Assembly (NCBI GenBank): GCA_014825775.1
Contig: MVAQ01000112.1
Span: forward strand, 1 to 64,000
Length of the DNA: 64,000 bases
Reading direction: 5' to 3'
Origin: Krasilnikovozyma curviuscula
Taxonomy: Eukaryota > Basidiomycota > Tremellomycetes > Cystofilobasidiales > Mrakiaceae
Part shown: one piece after another, positions 46,916-58,562 of the stretch
Position numbering within the stretch: position 1 is the first letter of the stretch
How the letters are laid out: each line of letters begins with the position of its first letter
The notes under the pieces: model-generated
Seen by the model: the letters and a program-made list of their open reading frames with translations, nothing else
Databases searched by the model: none
Told to the model about the DNA's origin: nothing
Program-made: the position numbers and the translations under genes

Positions 46916-49782
46916 CTACAAGCCGGTCTCTGGATCGCTGCTCTCTACATCAGCGCTGCTTCTTGAAGATGCATCGGTGAGACTATCACTCGCAACATGA
47001 TATTCTAGGTGACTTGGTTCCTGTGTTTGCCTCGGAGATGGATGTTGGTTGAGAACAATGTCGTGTGGAACGGATGACCTTCGCCTGCTATCACTGAATG
47101 CTCCCCCATTCTCAGCACCAGATGAGAAATCAGCGCCAACATCTCTCGTTCTTACAGGTAGACTTCCTCTTCGGAAAGGATTCACAGCTGCGGCCTGTTC
47201 CCGCTTCTCGCGATCTTCCAGAGCTTCGTCGCAGCGGGCAGCCAACCACACTCCGAATCCTCGACTCTTAAGGAACTGCTCATAGAACACAACAGCCATT
47301 GGAGGCTGCGATGGGAACGATTTGGGCCGGAAGGGAAGTGAAAGCGGCGCGCGTGGTGTTTTCAGTGTTGCGAGGAAGGTTGGAGTGGAGAAGGGACGTA
47401 GAGGCGCAAGAGGTTGACCGCTAAAAATTGCAAGAAGTTAGGCACCACCGCTTACAGGAAGGTAATGCATTCCACTTACGGGACATCGTCTGGGATGAGC
47501 GTTTGAAAGTAAGCTTCCAGAGGTTCAATGAACTTTTTTGTCAAATCCTCCATGTGTTCGACCAAAAGCTTGTTAGCTGTCCACTCATTGGTTGCACCTT
47601 GAGAAACCACATCTTGGAGGCGTTTGAGTAGGACTCTGTCTTTGGAAATATGTCTTTTTCGTTTCGTTTTGAGGCCGTCAGGGTATTCTACCTTTTGACC
47701 AAGTCGAGGAGAAGGAGCTGGTGATGCACGACCCCCTTGGATTGGCACTGAACGGTTGGATCTGTGAGCATATCAGATAGTCAGAATTTTGCGGAAGATA
47801 TAAGAAACACCCTCAGTAAATACGTACGATGTGTCGAATCCTTTCTCACCCAGCGTGAGGACATGAGGCCAATGAGCAGCGGTCGTTCTGAACCATGGGT
47901 TGGTGACGCCAATGATGACGCCTGACGATGGTGCATTCTTGTTAACAACTGTGTCAAAGCCTTTTTCGTGGATGTGGAAGTAAGGTCTGAAATCTCCCGG
48001 TGGGAAAGGTCTGATGAAACTTTGGAGCCACCAGATGAGTTCAGAGCAGAGTTGAGGTGATGGAGTGAAGATGATGAGGGGTTCCGATAGGATGAGGCAT
48101 TCCCAGATGAGCCATATCGATGGAAGAACTGGTGCAAGAAGTGAAAGAGGGGTTGTAGTCGGAAGTGAGGCGAAAATTGTTTTGGGTCTGGGATAGTCAA
48201 ATCCTCTTTGGACAAAACTTTTGGATACACCGTTAGAATGAGATAACGGAAGTGCATGAGATGACTCGTGGTCTGGAGGAAGTTCGACTTCAAGCGTCTT
48301 ATTCAAGATGAGGACACTGAGGGTTTCAGACGGAATAGGCGGCGGCCTAAATAATCGTCGTAATTGAGATTAGACCATGACATCACCAGAAATTCGACCA
48401 GGTGCTCACCAAGCAGCGATTTCTTCAAGGGTACGAAGAAGAACAGGTTGGCCATATGTGAAGTATTCGCCACCTATCAGCTTGACCAAGTAGGTGAACA
48501 TGGAAGGATATGGAAGCTTGGTGAGAATGACGAGAGATTTCTAGCCAAATGCACACATTCATTTAGCAACCGATAAGTGATATGGTGTCAAAGTACCCAC
48601 CTGGAAGTAACCTCTCTTGTTACCACCGTCTCTTCTTTGCAAGAAGAACACAAATCCATACAGAGTTGTTGATTCGGCGCTCAGGCTGTGGACGCTGCCA
48701 TTGTCGCTCTTGGATGGTGCTAGTCTACTGGCAAGGTTTGATCTTGAAGATGCTGATAAGTTGAGAGCTGGAGATGAGTTGCGCGAATGTATAGGCGAGG
48801 AAGGAGCCCCTGGTGAAGAGGAGCGAGATGGTGGGAGAGGAGTGTCTTGTAGTTTGAATGACCAGGTAAGTTGACCTTCATTGAATAAATTTGTGTCTGG
48901 GAAGGCCGAGAAAGCGCTGCAAACGAAAACAAAGCGGGATGTTAGAGACGACGGCGACGCGGGGAACAGAGGTCTAGAACGGCGCGTGCGTGCAGACAGC
49001 GTTGACGCAGGTGCAAAACCCTCCGTAATGCTCTGATCGTTCTCATCAAACTGACGAGGCAAGAAAAACTTGTCCTTTTGGATGTATATGATGATAGATA
49101 GGGTTGCTTACATGTTTTCTGCTACTCCAAGACCCCATTTCCTAGGAGGCACCGTCGCCTCAACCACTGGACCAATATCCAGATCGAAATTGACAACTAC
49201 AAAGGCTTCTATCCAGTTCTTAAATTTAGTCAAGATGGCCTCTTGTTTCAGCAAGTTTCTCTGCTTTTCAGACATCGACACAGAGATGTCTTCACTTGGC
49301 AGTCGGGGTAATCGAGGTAGAGTATTTGAGCGAGTCATCGAGGACTTCCTCGAAGGTGAAGCGGGTCTACCTAGTGGTGACCCTGAGTCAGGGCCTAAGG
49401 GTGAAGGTACTTCCAGCGATGATGGGCCTGGAAAGGAGCTGGAGGCTGGAGAGGAGAGGGACGGTGACGATGGTGACGAGGGAATTCTAGGTAATGGTGG
49501 TAATTTGGGCCTCCAAGCATCTTTTCCTAATGTTGTTCTTGCATCTTGTTGCTGTCCTTGAAAGGGGAACCCATCGCTGGTGCTGGAAGTGACAGGGTGA
49601 CTGGCTTTTGGAGTCGTTTGAACAGTCAGTGACCCATTTTTGGTAGGTGTAACGGTGGGAGGACCATTTGCTGTAGCAAATCGACTGAATGCCGCAATAT
49701 CATCCTCCTGGTCGAAGAATGACAGCGATGAGATGTCTTCTTCAAATGAGAACTGGTCGTATTTGGTTGGTGGCTCAGGCAT
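46916..49782 (-). CDS. DENND6 (FAM116)-like DENN-domain protein
   Basis: DENN proteins are Rab guanine-nucleotide exchange factors; DENND6 acts on Rab14-type endosomal Rabs in animals. The fungal role is inferred. The N-terminal 150 residues are Ser/Pro-rich and disordered. The uDENN region starts at FKNWIEAFVVVNFDLDIGPV and continues AFSAFPDTNLFNEGQLTWSF. A Ser-rich insert precedes LYGFVFFLQRRD and NKRGYFQKSLVILTKLPYPS. The cDENN/dDENN part shows LLAPVLPSIWLIWECLILSE and DFRPYFHIHEKGFDT, with GVIIGVTNPWF. A helical KDRVLLKRLQDVV and FYEQFLKSRGFGVWLAAR follow. The C-terminal tail is disordered. About 7 introns were read, for roughly 850 residues. The order of motifs matches DENND6A/B, which makes this a confident family call. 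Confidence 0.88.
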
Positions 49783-50220
49783 TCTGGCTTAGCAGCAGTG
49801 GTGGGTTTGGCAGCTGAGTTGGAAGGAGCTACAGTGCCTTGACGATCTCATGAGAACAGGTTATAAGAACTGTTATATTGCTCTAGTTGACGGCGTATGG
49901 GAGTGCTGAGTGTTTTCGTTGCAATCAGGTCCAAAGAGCTGGCCGTTTGTTCGTAAATTGAAAAGGCGCCACTAGCAGGAAGAGAAACCCGGCAATTGTA
50001 TAAAAGTGATTTTTAAAGAGATCTTTAGACTTAATCAAGCAAAAATTTAAGCTGTCAAGATTCTGAAATCACTATGGCACGAAAAACATTGACCAGCGCA
50101 ACGACCCGCCATGCGATCAAAGCTTTGGCTGCGACTTCTGTTCGCTCTCAGCCCTAAATCTGGAAATATGAAGTTCGAAGGTATTCAGCCCAGATGTGTT
50201 CATTCTTTTATGAATGATTC
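49783..50220. other. Intergenic: DENND6 promoter and GST1 3' flank
   Basis: Both flanking genes are on the reverse strand. The 438 bp are A/T-rich with no ORF of note. The DENND6 promoter should lie at 49783-50000. Confidence 0.45.
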
Positions 50221-51292
50221 TTACTTTTCTAGCTCAAGATCTTCTCTTTCCATCGCTCTCTTCCATGCTGGTCGAGCGGTCATCAAAGCGTGGAATCTCT
50301 CGATGCTGGGTCCCATCTTCAGGCTATCACCTCTTGATCCTTTAGTCAGAGCGTTAATAGGGAAACTCATCATCTGTAAGGGTCGCAAAAACACAATTTC
50401 AACGGTGTCTTCACGATGATTGGCGATCATGGGCATCACAACACTTACAAAGTCTGCTGCAGTAGGTCCGGCTTCACCAGCATACCAGCCAGAAGGACTC
50501 TTCGCTAATTCTCCTTCCATAAACTGCAAGTTGGTGTTAATCTGTGGGTAAATGTACGAGTCTAGCACGCCGTTGTTGAACGCTGATGCTACGGGACGGA
50601 TGAACCATGGAGCTCTTGCTGGTGATTTCTGATAGATGATCTGGGATACCAGGAGGGGCTATAAGAATAAACCAAGAGAGTCAGTAGCCAAGCAGGCATG
50701 CTTTGCAACTTCAACATCAAACGGCTTCACCATAAAAGTTCCTTCACTATAATGTGAGAAGTACGAATTTTGCAGCTCATTCTTCGTCGAGGTAAAGGTA
50801 GAGAACTTCTTCTCCTTGTCGAAGGTCTTCAAAAGATCTATGTTGAGGAAAGAGCCTGTCAAATATTTTTCCGGTAAAGATAACAAAGAACAACCGAGCG
50901 CACATTCGACGATGGTTCCTGACTCTGCGACAGTAATGTCATCATGCTTGATCACAGGAGACTTCCCAAGAGGACTAAGTATGCGATAACAGTTAGTTTA
51001 GGTACAGTGAGCGGGAAGAAAGTATTCTCACTGGATTTCTCTGTCGTGACGCAAGTCAGGAATATGGAGTCAAACCATCGTGAAGCAGATAGAATCATAA
51101 GCGTCCAGCATAGAACAGAACATGACAAAGATATTGGTCTTACTTGAGTTCTTTGGGAGCAGTATAGCCAGCTGTTCGTCGAAAGTACTTGACTTCATAT
51201 TCGACTTCGAGCTCTTCAAGCAACCAGAGGATCCTGTCTGCCCTTGAGTCCGAAAGGAAGTAAACAATGAGTTTGGATGGTGATTCTGTCAT
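50221..51292 (-). CDS. Glutathione S-transferase, Gtt1-like (copy 1)
   Basis: This is a GSH-conjugating enzyme with an N-terminal thioredoxin fold. The start matches Gtt1-type GSTs: LIVYFLSDSRADRILWLLEE, then EYEVKYFRR. The GSH-binding loop LGKSPVIKHDDITVAESG contains the cis-Pro before Val-Ile and the E-S pair. The C-terminal helical domain includes YFSHYSEGTFMVKP, NLQFMEGELAKSPSGWYAGE and PTAADF, then MMSFPINALTKG and AWKRAMEREDLELEK. Introns include GTGCGC...ACATAG after the VE codons and a stopless 75-nt intron at 50374-50448. Both positions are shared with copy 2. A (CT)12 tract lies in the leader just upstream. Length is about 255 residues. The neighbouring paralogue makes tandem duplication the likely origin. 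Confidence 0.9.
50374..50448 (-). other. In-frame stopless intron of GST copy 1
   Basis: GTAAGT...TTACAG, 75 nt, with no stop in the GST reading frame. Splicing gives ADF-MMSF, as at the homologous site in copy 2. Retention would insert 25 residues. Confidence 0.75.
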
Positions 51293-51314
51293 GCTGAGTT
51301 AGATTGTGGTTAGC

Positions 51315-51338
<24 letters not shown>
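51315..51338. repeat. (AG)12 microsatellite in the GST copy 1 leader
   Basis: Twelve AG dinucleotides lie about 23 bp upstream of the GST copy 1 ATG; the transcribed strand reads (CT)12. This is probably part of the pyrimidine-rich leader. It is likely to be length-polymorphic. Confidence 0.85.
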
Positions 51339-51347
<9 letters not shown>

Positions 51348-51606
51348 CGAGAGAGGCGTATGCAGCAGCCCGAGCTCGACGGTGTTTGAAACTCGACGCT
51401 ATAGGGTACGGAGCCACAGCGTCACATTTTTGTGTTTTCACGATTAGCAGAGCGAGGAGATAATTAAATACTTAGGATTACTTCCCTGATTGTGGTATGA
51501 CAAGCTTGCAGACAGGTACAGTAGTCAGAGACGAGAGTGTGACGTCGTAAAAAGCAATACCGAACATCTGTAACTTCTATAGTTCACTGTCAGGTACTCT
51601 GCTTCG

Positions 51607-51634
51607 TTTCTTCATTTCAGTTTCTTCATTTCAG
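51607..51634. repeat. 14-bp tandem duplication across the GST copy 2 stop
   Basis: Two perfect copies of TTTCTTCATTTCAG (51607-51620 and 51621-51634) overlap the last codons and stop of GST copy 2. Because 14 is not a multiple of three, gain or loss of one unit changes the C-terminus. Confidence 0.9.
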
Positions 51635-52612
51635 TCTCTTCTCTCTCCTTCGCCCGCTTCCATCCATCTCTTACGCAAACCTTCTCATTGTATCTCCTGA
51701 ACTGTTCGCTCGAGTCAACGCCCTCGGGGTTGATTTCCAGCAGCTCATGAATCACGAATGCCATCATCTAAAAAAGAATGAAAAGAAAGATCAGGAAGAT
51801 GATGCGACCGCTTCATCTTGGGAAGAATGTTCACAAAATCAGCAGCGGTAGGCTCCGCTTCGCCTGCGAACCAGCCACTTGGACTTTTGGCCAGATGACC
51901 TTCTAGAAACTCGATGTGGATGTTCAGTTGGACCCAAACATAGTTTGTCACGATCATGTTCATCATCCACGAGATAACTGGTCGGACGAAGAACGGGGCT
52001 TGAGATGGAAGAAGCGTGAAGAGGAATCGGAGCATAATGAAAGGTTGAAGGGATCCTTCGGCATAGTGACTGAAGTATGAGTTCTGAATCTTGTTTTGAG
52101 GGGAGGAGAAGGTGGTGAACCTTCTGGACGTGTCAAAGGTATCCAGCAGATCTATCGTGCACGACAGCATCAAACTAGGCATAAACGCGCCGACGGTAAT
52201 TACCAGGAGCTTACAATCTACGATACAGCCAGATTCTGCTACAGTAATATCTCCATGCTGAATCACTGGAGACTTCCCAAGAGCACTACAGAGACGGATC
52301 AGCTGATCGCAAACCTTTTCCCCACCTGGTCAGCACTCAACTCACTGGATTTTTCTTGGGGTTCCAGAGACCAACATGGTCAGTAACGTGGTCAGCAAAA
52401 GCTTTTTAAGCTTTCTAATAGTGCACAGGAACAGCACAGACTGTACGAAACAGATAGACTCACTTCAGGTCCTCAGGGGCCTGCCCAAGGCCTGTTCTCT
52501 CGAAATAGACGATGTCGTACTTTACATCCAGCTCTTCCAACAGCCAGAGAATCCTTATAGCTCGAGAGTCTGCAAGTACATAGACAGTAACCTCAGGCTG
52601 CGATTCTGGCAT
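51612..52612 (-). CDS. Glutathione S-transferase, Gtt1-like (copy 2)
   Basis: This is a tandem paralogue of the GST at 50.2-51.3 kb, with the same orientation and exon plan. The N-terminus reads MPESQPEVTVYVLADSRAIR, then ILWLLEELDVKYDIVYFERT. The GSH loop is LGKSPVIQHGDITVAESG. The helical domain has YFSHYAEGSLQPF, HIEFLEGHLAKSPSGWFAGE and PTAADF. A 67-nt intron (GTGAAC...TTTTAG) then joins MMAFVIHELLEINPEG. The C-terminus reads WKRAKEREETEMKKLK, within a 14-bp tandem duplication that contains the stop. Unlike copy 1, the intron after ADF is not a multiple of three. All GSH-site motifs are kept, so both copies look functional. Substrates are unknown. Confidence 0.9.
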
Positions 52613-54329
52613 TTTGAATGGAGATGGCTGTTAGCTCAACCCCGGTTCCCCTTGTGGCATTAAGGGTGCGAACTTCTCAGACCCCTGAGTGGTCGGATAT
52701 GAGGTAATCACATCTCCATCTCCCATTAGCTCTGTTTTGGTTAATCATCTGCGCAGTGGAGCTCGGAAGCGGAACTGCCATTGCTGGTCGCTCAGAAGCA
52801 GCTCAGATGTACCTTGCACTAGCTCCCATATCCCTGCAAGAATGTGGTTAAAAGCTCTCGAGACGTTTGGCCATTAATGATAGGATGGGGACAGCTCGTT
52901 TCACCGGTGGGACCACAAGACTTGATAAGTTCACTCCACAGTTTTTTTTTTTCCTATAATTTTAGAATGAGATCAGTGATTGTTGGGAATTCTTCCCACT
53001 TTAGATGGATTGCATACCAATACAAGGGAAAAAATAACGGAATTTTAAAAAAAACATCATCATTTGCCGAATTAAGCATACCTACTTCTTATCGACAGAC
53101 TGGAAATCCCAAGTCCCATCTAACGCTTGAGCCCAACCTTCTTCAGTAGGTTACCATCTGTTTGTTCAGAGACTTGCATATGTTAAACGTAACTCTCTCT
53201 TTCGATTTAGCCGCTTCTCGACATATTTGGACCTGTCCAAGCTTTGAAGTCAGGTAGGGTAGGCAGACAATGTGAGTTGAACGTTGCGTTACCTCATTCT
53301 CCTCTCTGTTGCTCTGATACGGGTTGATGGAGGAGAGTAATTCTGGGGTTGGAGTTGCGAGAGAGGCAGATGGCAACGTGCAGGAGGGTTGGTCGTCTGA
53401 GGGGTCCAAGTAACTGGATGGGTTGTGCTTGCAGGGCTCTATTCATTCAGTTACTCTCTCCCCTTTGCTTTCACGGACATCTATTGTACCTGAATCGGTG
53501 CTTTGGGCCCGTTTAGAAAGATCTGGTGGAAATATCCAAGGAGTTGGAAGAGGTTGAAACACTCGAGCCTTACCGGGCAGCTCAGCTTCGCCAGCTCCAT
53601 GGTCTTGTAGGAGGATACACCTGCTGTGATTCAGGTCGCGAGTTTGGTTATTCAGTGAAGGATCTCGTTGTGTCTTCTCTTACCCGAGAGAGACCAGACG
53701 ACAGAAACCTTCAGCCGGCCCAGCTCGCAGTCACGCATTATTGCTGATTCCAGAATGGATTCTCGTGGCCGGATCTTATCCTTTGGTGCTTGTAACTCCC
53801 AGCCTGTTCGTAGGAAATATGCTTTTTGCCTGCTTCATACTGGTAACGACGGATAAGAGAGATGGACAGCTTCGAAAGCTCGACGAGGATTAAGCAACTG
53901 GCGCCGTACTTGCCGTCCTCCTATTGCACCTCTACCAGGATAAATGGGCAGTTTAACTAGAGGAGTTGGGCAATTGAGCCCAAAGAGCTCATTTTGGTAA
54001 AGCTGCGCCACGAATTGAAGCAGGCACGTTTGAAGACCGCGCTCGTTGTTTTGGTCGCATTTTCGCTTTTGTTTCGATTCTTTAGGTCCCCTTTCTCAGC
54101 CCATCTTAGCAGATTTCTGCTCCCTTGTAACTGAGCCCCTGAGTGACTTTTCATGACCTTTACAGCCCCCAAAACACCTAAAATTATCCAATTCCTCGCC
54201 ATTGCAAATTGTGAAGGCAAAAACCCATCCAGAGTTATCTCACGTCGTTGAAACTTCTCTTCCAACATCGATTCCACATCCCCAGAGACGCTGTTTGATC
54301 TCCTAACCTAACTGTAGCTTCAGCCCAAC
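52613..54329. other. Gene-poor region with coding-like fragments on both strands
   Basis: No complete gene could be built in these 1.7 kb. On the reverse strand, 53409-53090 contains LDPSDDQPSCTLPSASLATP, NPYQSNREENE, then VQICREAAKSKERV and, in another frame, EEGWAQALDGTWDFQSVDKK. On the forward strand, 53505-53747 reads EISKELEEVETLEPYRAAQL and CCDSGREFGYSVKDL after a TTTAG acceptor. Frames do not join by normal splicing. These may be decayed exons, a short gene I failed to assemble, or chance. The right end (54200-54329) is the C/T-rich VTC4 leader. Confidence 0.4.
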
Positions 54330-57300
54330 ATGAAGTTTGGTCGTACCATCAAGGTCAGTCCAAGCCTATTCATGCGTATCTAGTCCGTCCAAAACGTGGG
54401 GCGTTGCAGCGGTTACCAGGTCGAATTTTTTATGAGTGGAACTGACATCAATATCGTTGCTTTCTTGGTGGTGTACAGGATAAGCTCTACGATGAGTGGA
54501 AAGACTACTATATGGACTACTCTGGTCTCAAGAAGTCGTTGAAGAAGACTCCTCCGGAGCAATGGCTAGACGCCGAAGAAGCTGCTTTCCAAAATGAGAT
54601 CAGTTACCAGCTAAGCAAAGTTGCGAAGTTCCAAGATGAGAAGGTACGTTTCTAAAGGGGTGTGATGTGTTGTTCTGAGTGGGAGCATGACTGAGCTCAC
54701 CGCAGTGTTGACATCGCAGAAGACTAACTATTTGCCCGGTTCTTAATATGATTCAGGCTAACGAGCTGAAAGCCCGTATTCTGAAAGCAGAACAGCAAGT
54801 TCGTCGTCTCACGGTGGAGCAGGACGAAGAGGAGGAAGCTGAACGAGCTGCGGAAGAAGGAAACCGAAGTTCTACGTCCGACCTCCTGGACGTCGAGAGA
54901 GGTGCCGACTACGACAGTGAAGATGATGATTCTGACGATGGTCAATCAGTCGGTGCCATTGAAGAACAGTTCCGTCAGATGGAAGAAGACGGTCAGTAAC
55001 AGCATTTTAAATTCATAGTGTTTCTTCTCTTGCTCCAACTGACTGCGTCTTTGTCCGTCAATGATCTCTTAGTTGCCACTTTGGTAGCAGATGTTCACGA
55101 TCTTGCCTTGTTCACAAAGCTTAACTATACGTACGCTGTCTTTCATTTTTATTCCTGGTATCGACACCTCTTGACTTCGCGCTTTGGTCGTCTCATCTCA
55201 TAGCGGTTTCATCAAGATTGCTAAGAAGCACGATGTGAGCCTCATCTTTTGTTTTCAATGTTAATGAGATAATTCAATTCTAAATTCAATTCTATCTCTT
55301 CTTTGGTATTGTAACAGAAACAAACTGGAAGAAACCTCTCCAAGGACTTGTCGACTTCTTTCCTCGCCAAACAACCGTTTCATCGGTAAATGTTCAGTTT
55401 AATTATTTATTGGATAACTTCCCTAACCTTGCCATTTTCCCTTATTTCCATAGTGTAAACTACGATGCTTTGTACGTCCGAATTCTCACTATTTATCTTT
55501 TCAACTTCGACTGATCCCCGGATTTTGATCTAACTTTTTCTTGACCTTGAATTATTCGATAGGATCGTCAAACGTAGGTAATGGTTTTACTTCGCTAACG
55601 ACTTGAATGCTAATGGTCATACTTTTTTCTTTTCGTTTGTAGTTTCTAAGCTTTACGATTTGGTCCGAACCAGAGGTCACCCAGTCGAAGGTGATTCCAG
55701 TGCCGGAGGAAGTCAAAACGCTTTCACCCGTCAAACCACCAAATACTGGGTAAGGGAATACGTGTTCATTATCGGTGTTTCACGAATGAGTCATCTTGTC
55801 TGACTATCTTACAATTCCCCCCTGTTATCTATTGGTCGATTGGCTACTCGAATGGTCTCATTTGTCGGTCGACTGGCGCACCAAAACCTCTAGGTTCACC
55901 CTGACAACATCGTCCACCTCAAGCTTGCCGTTCTGAAGCACCTCCCAGTCTTGGTCTTTGACGCTGAAAAGGAGTTCGAAGTCTCTGATACCGCCATCAC
56001 TTCCATCTACTTCGTAAATTCTTCCTCTCTCAACCACCTGTTTTTGCTACCACTGACTATTCCTGTACTTTACGCTCTTCTTCTAGGATAACGAGGATTT
56101 GGATCTATACCTCGGACGTTTGGAAAAAACTGAAGGTGCCGAGGCTGTTCGTATGAGATGGTACGGTGGTATGAAGAACAAAGATGTCAGTTTGAAATCT
56201 AACTAAACCCCCAAACCGGATCGAAACGTCATTCTAACATTTTTGCTTCATTGCACAGATCTTCGTGGAACGTAAGACTCATAGGGAAGACTGGACTGGT
56301 GAAAAATCGGTCAAGGAACGTTTTATGATCAAGGAGCATGAGCTGAACGACTACTTGCACGGAAAGATGACCATGGACGCCCAGTTGGATGCTAAAGCTA
56401 AGGCGAAGGGAAAGAACATGGACAACGTCAAACGATTGGCAGCTGAAATTCAGTACGGTGTCCAAAAGCGAAACTTGAGACCAGGTGAGCCCTTATTCCA
56501 TGCCGCTCAACTGACCTCTACTGACAGTCTTCCTCCGACATCCAGTCATGAGATCTTTCTACAATCGAACTGCCTTCCAACTTCCAGGTGATGCGAGGGT
56601 TCGTATCTCTCTCGATACCGAGCTCACCATGGTCAGAGAGGATAACTTTGACGGTAACGATCGCACCAACGGAAATTGGAGAAGAACCGATGTTGGGATT
56701 GACTGTGAGTGTTGATACTCGTTTTTTTTTTTTTTTAAATTTAATTCCTACTACTCATCGCCTTGCTGACTGCTTTCCGTGTTTTGATACCCGCAGGGCC
56801 GTTCGACCAACTGGCCAACACCGAGAAGGAACTCTTCCCTTACGCCGTCTTGGAAGTCAAGCTTCAAACTCAGCTAGGACAAGAGCCACCACAGTGGGTT
56901 AGAGATTTGGTCGACTCTCACTTGGTTGAGGCTGTTCCCAAGTTCTCCAAGGTGAGATTCCGATCTAACATGATGCCATTCACCATTTTGCTCAAATTCT
57001 CTGTTTCGTTTCTCTAGTTCATTCACGGATGTGCTACCTTGCTACCTGAGCGAGTCTCTCTTGTTCCATTCTGGCTCCCTCAGGTGTGTCAATCTCCTTA
57101 CCACCCGAATGGTGTTCCCCATCTCACCATTCTTCCTCATTTCATAGATGGATATTGACATCCGAAAGGAATCCAAGTACGGAAAAGTCAAAATTGAACG
57201 TCCTGTAAACTCGAATAACCACTCCAGACATGGTTCATCCACTGGTACTCAATCAGCTGGTACCTCCTCACCAAAAGGGCTCGATGCTCCATCATATACT

Positions 57301-58162
57301 GAGCCCATCTCCGACGCCGAAGACGATGACGACGAAAATATGTATACCCAGATCACCCTCAGAACTGAGCAACTCAATCTCCCACCATCTGCCGAAGCTG
57401 AAGCTGAAGCTGCTCAAAACTACAGAATGAACAACACTCAAGCGCAAGCCGTTCCAGCAGCTATTAGCAACCAGAAGTATGCTACTAAGGACGAGGATCT
57501 CAAGATTGATCCTTTAGCTCCAGCACACCGATTTGACTCTCTCGTGGCAAAGTTGAAGTCGAGCAAGCTGTTTGCTTCCAAGCATGAGGAGGAGGAAGAA
57601 GCTGACACGTTCGTGCCACCTGAATCCTCAATGGTCAGAGTCACTGCACCAGATGGAAAGAGAATCGCTATGCCAATTAGAATTGAACCAAAAGTCATCT
57701 TCGCCAACGAGTATGTGCTCGGCTCTCGAATCTTTCTACTATGTTTCTTGAAATACTGTTCTACTGACTGACTTCTCTTCTATTTGCTTTCTGAAGGCGA
57801 ACTTTCCTCAAATGGCTTAATCTCTCAGTCTTCCTTGCTACTATTGCGACCGGATTGCTCAACTTCGTCCCAGTTTCCGACAGCAGGGGCATTTGGTCCG
57901 CTTTCCTATTCTCTTTCTGCGCTCTAATTGCCATCCTGTATAGTGCTGTGATGTTCTACAGAAGAGCCATGGGTCTAAGGGAAAGGAGAGATGTTGGCTA
58001 TCATGACAAAGGTCAGTTTGAAATGCTTGCGGCTTTCCACAAACCACGTCTGACTTTGCGCTGACAACTGTATGTTCTGGCATAGTTGGACCGACAATCC
58101 TTGGTGGTGTCATCACATTCACCATTTTCGCCAACTTTTTTATCCACCTCGGTACAATATAA
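54330..58162 (+). CDS. VTC4: VTC4-type polyphosphate polymerase (SPX-TTM-VTC)
   Basis: Vtc4 is the catalytic subunit of the vacuolar transporter chaperone complex, which makes polyphosphate from ATP and moves it into vacuoles or acidocalcisomes. The SPX domain starts at the ATG ([20 protein letters not shown]) and is split by an acidic insert ([14 protein letters not shown]). Its inositol-pyrophosphate-binding helix is [20 protein letters not shown]. The triphosphate-tunnel domain has [63 protein letters not shown] and AVLEVKL. These basic and acidic tunnel residues identify Vtc4 rather than the inactive Vtc2/3. A Ser/Asp-rich linker precedes three C-terminal spans ([49 protein letters not shown]). 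About 16 introns were read. Within the SPX region, consecutive exons of 31, 68, 18 and 11 nt occur (55204-55573). Confidence 0.95.
55204..55573 (+). other. Micro-exon cluster in the VTC4 SPX domain
   Basis: Consecutive VTC4 exons are 55204-55234 (31 nt, [10 protein letters not shown]), 55318-55385 (68 nt), 55454-55471 (18 nt, VNYDA) and 55563-55573 (11 nt, IVK). They are separated by introns of 68-91 nt. All junctions have GT..AG borders, and the joined frame reads PFHRVNYDALIVKLSKLYDL. The intron DNA here exceeds the coding DNA. Confidence 0.85.
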
Positions 58163-58562
58163 GAAGAAGCGCCGGAATTACCTTTTTTGTGGTCTACGTC
58201 TGTCCGTTTCAACTGTACTTTCACTACACCTCTGGGAAACTGCTTAGCGGTTGTCTTGCAGTTTCCTTCTTCCTACCTGCATGTCTTGGTAAAAGGGCAT
58301 TTTTATAATTACTTAGAGTCTGTATTCCTCTAAAAAAATGTCTTGAGAATTACAACTTACGGTGCACCTGGTTGCAAGGTTGGTGCTGTGTACTGAGGAC
58401 TACAGCTCTCAAAAGGTGCACCAAATGCATATTCATACCGGTATGGAACTATGCAGAAAAATTGCTTCTAGCACGAAGTCTATTGTACTAGCTAAACTAG
58501 CAACTTCTTAAACGAATGGAAGGAAAAAAATGGCGAGGCATCGCGACCAACGATGGAAGATC
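58163..58562. other. Convergent intergenic region
   Basis: These 400 bp contain the 3' flanks of VTC4 and of the GH5 gene. They are A/T-rich, with ATTTTTATAATTAC near 58300 as a possible polyadenylation region. No ORF is seen. Confidence 0.45.

Noticed and set aside
52630..52680. Possible tRNA-like sequence (GTTAGCTCAACCCCGGTTCC)
   Set aside because: It superficially resembles A- and B-box fragments, but spacing is far too short and no cloverleaf can be drawn.
52844..53149. Forward ORF of about 100 codons near the GST genes
   Set aside because: Codons include a poly-T stretch read as Phe and poly-A read as Lys; no motif and no exon structure.
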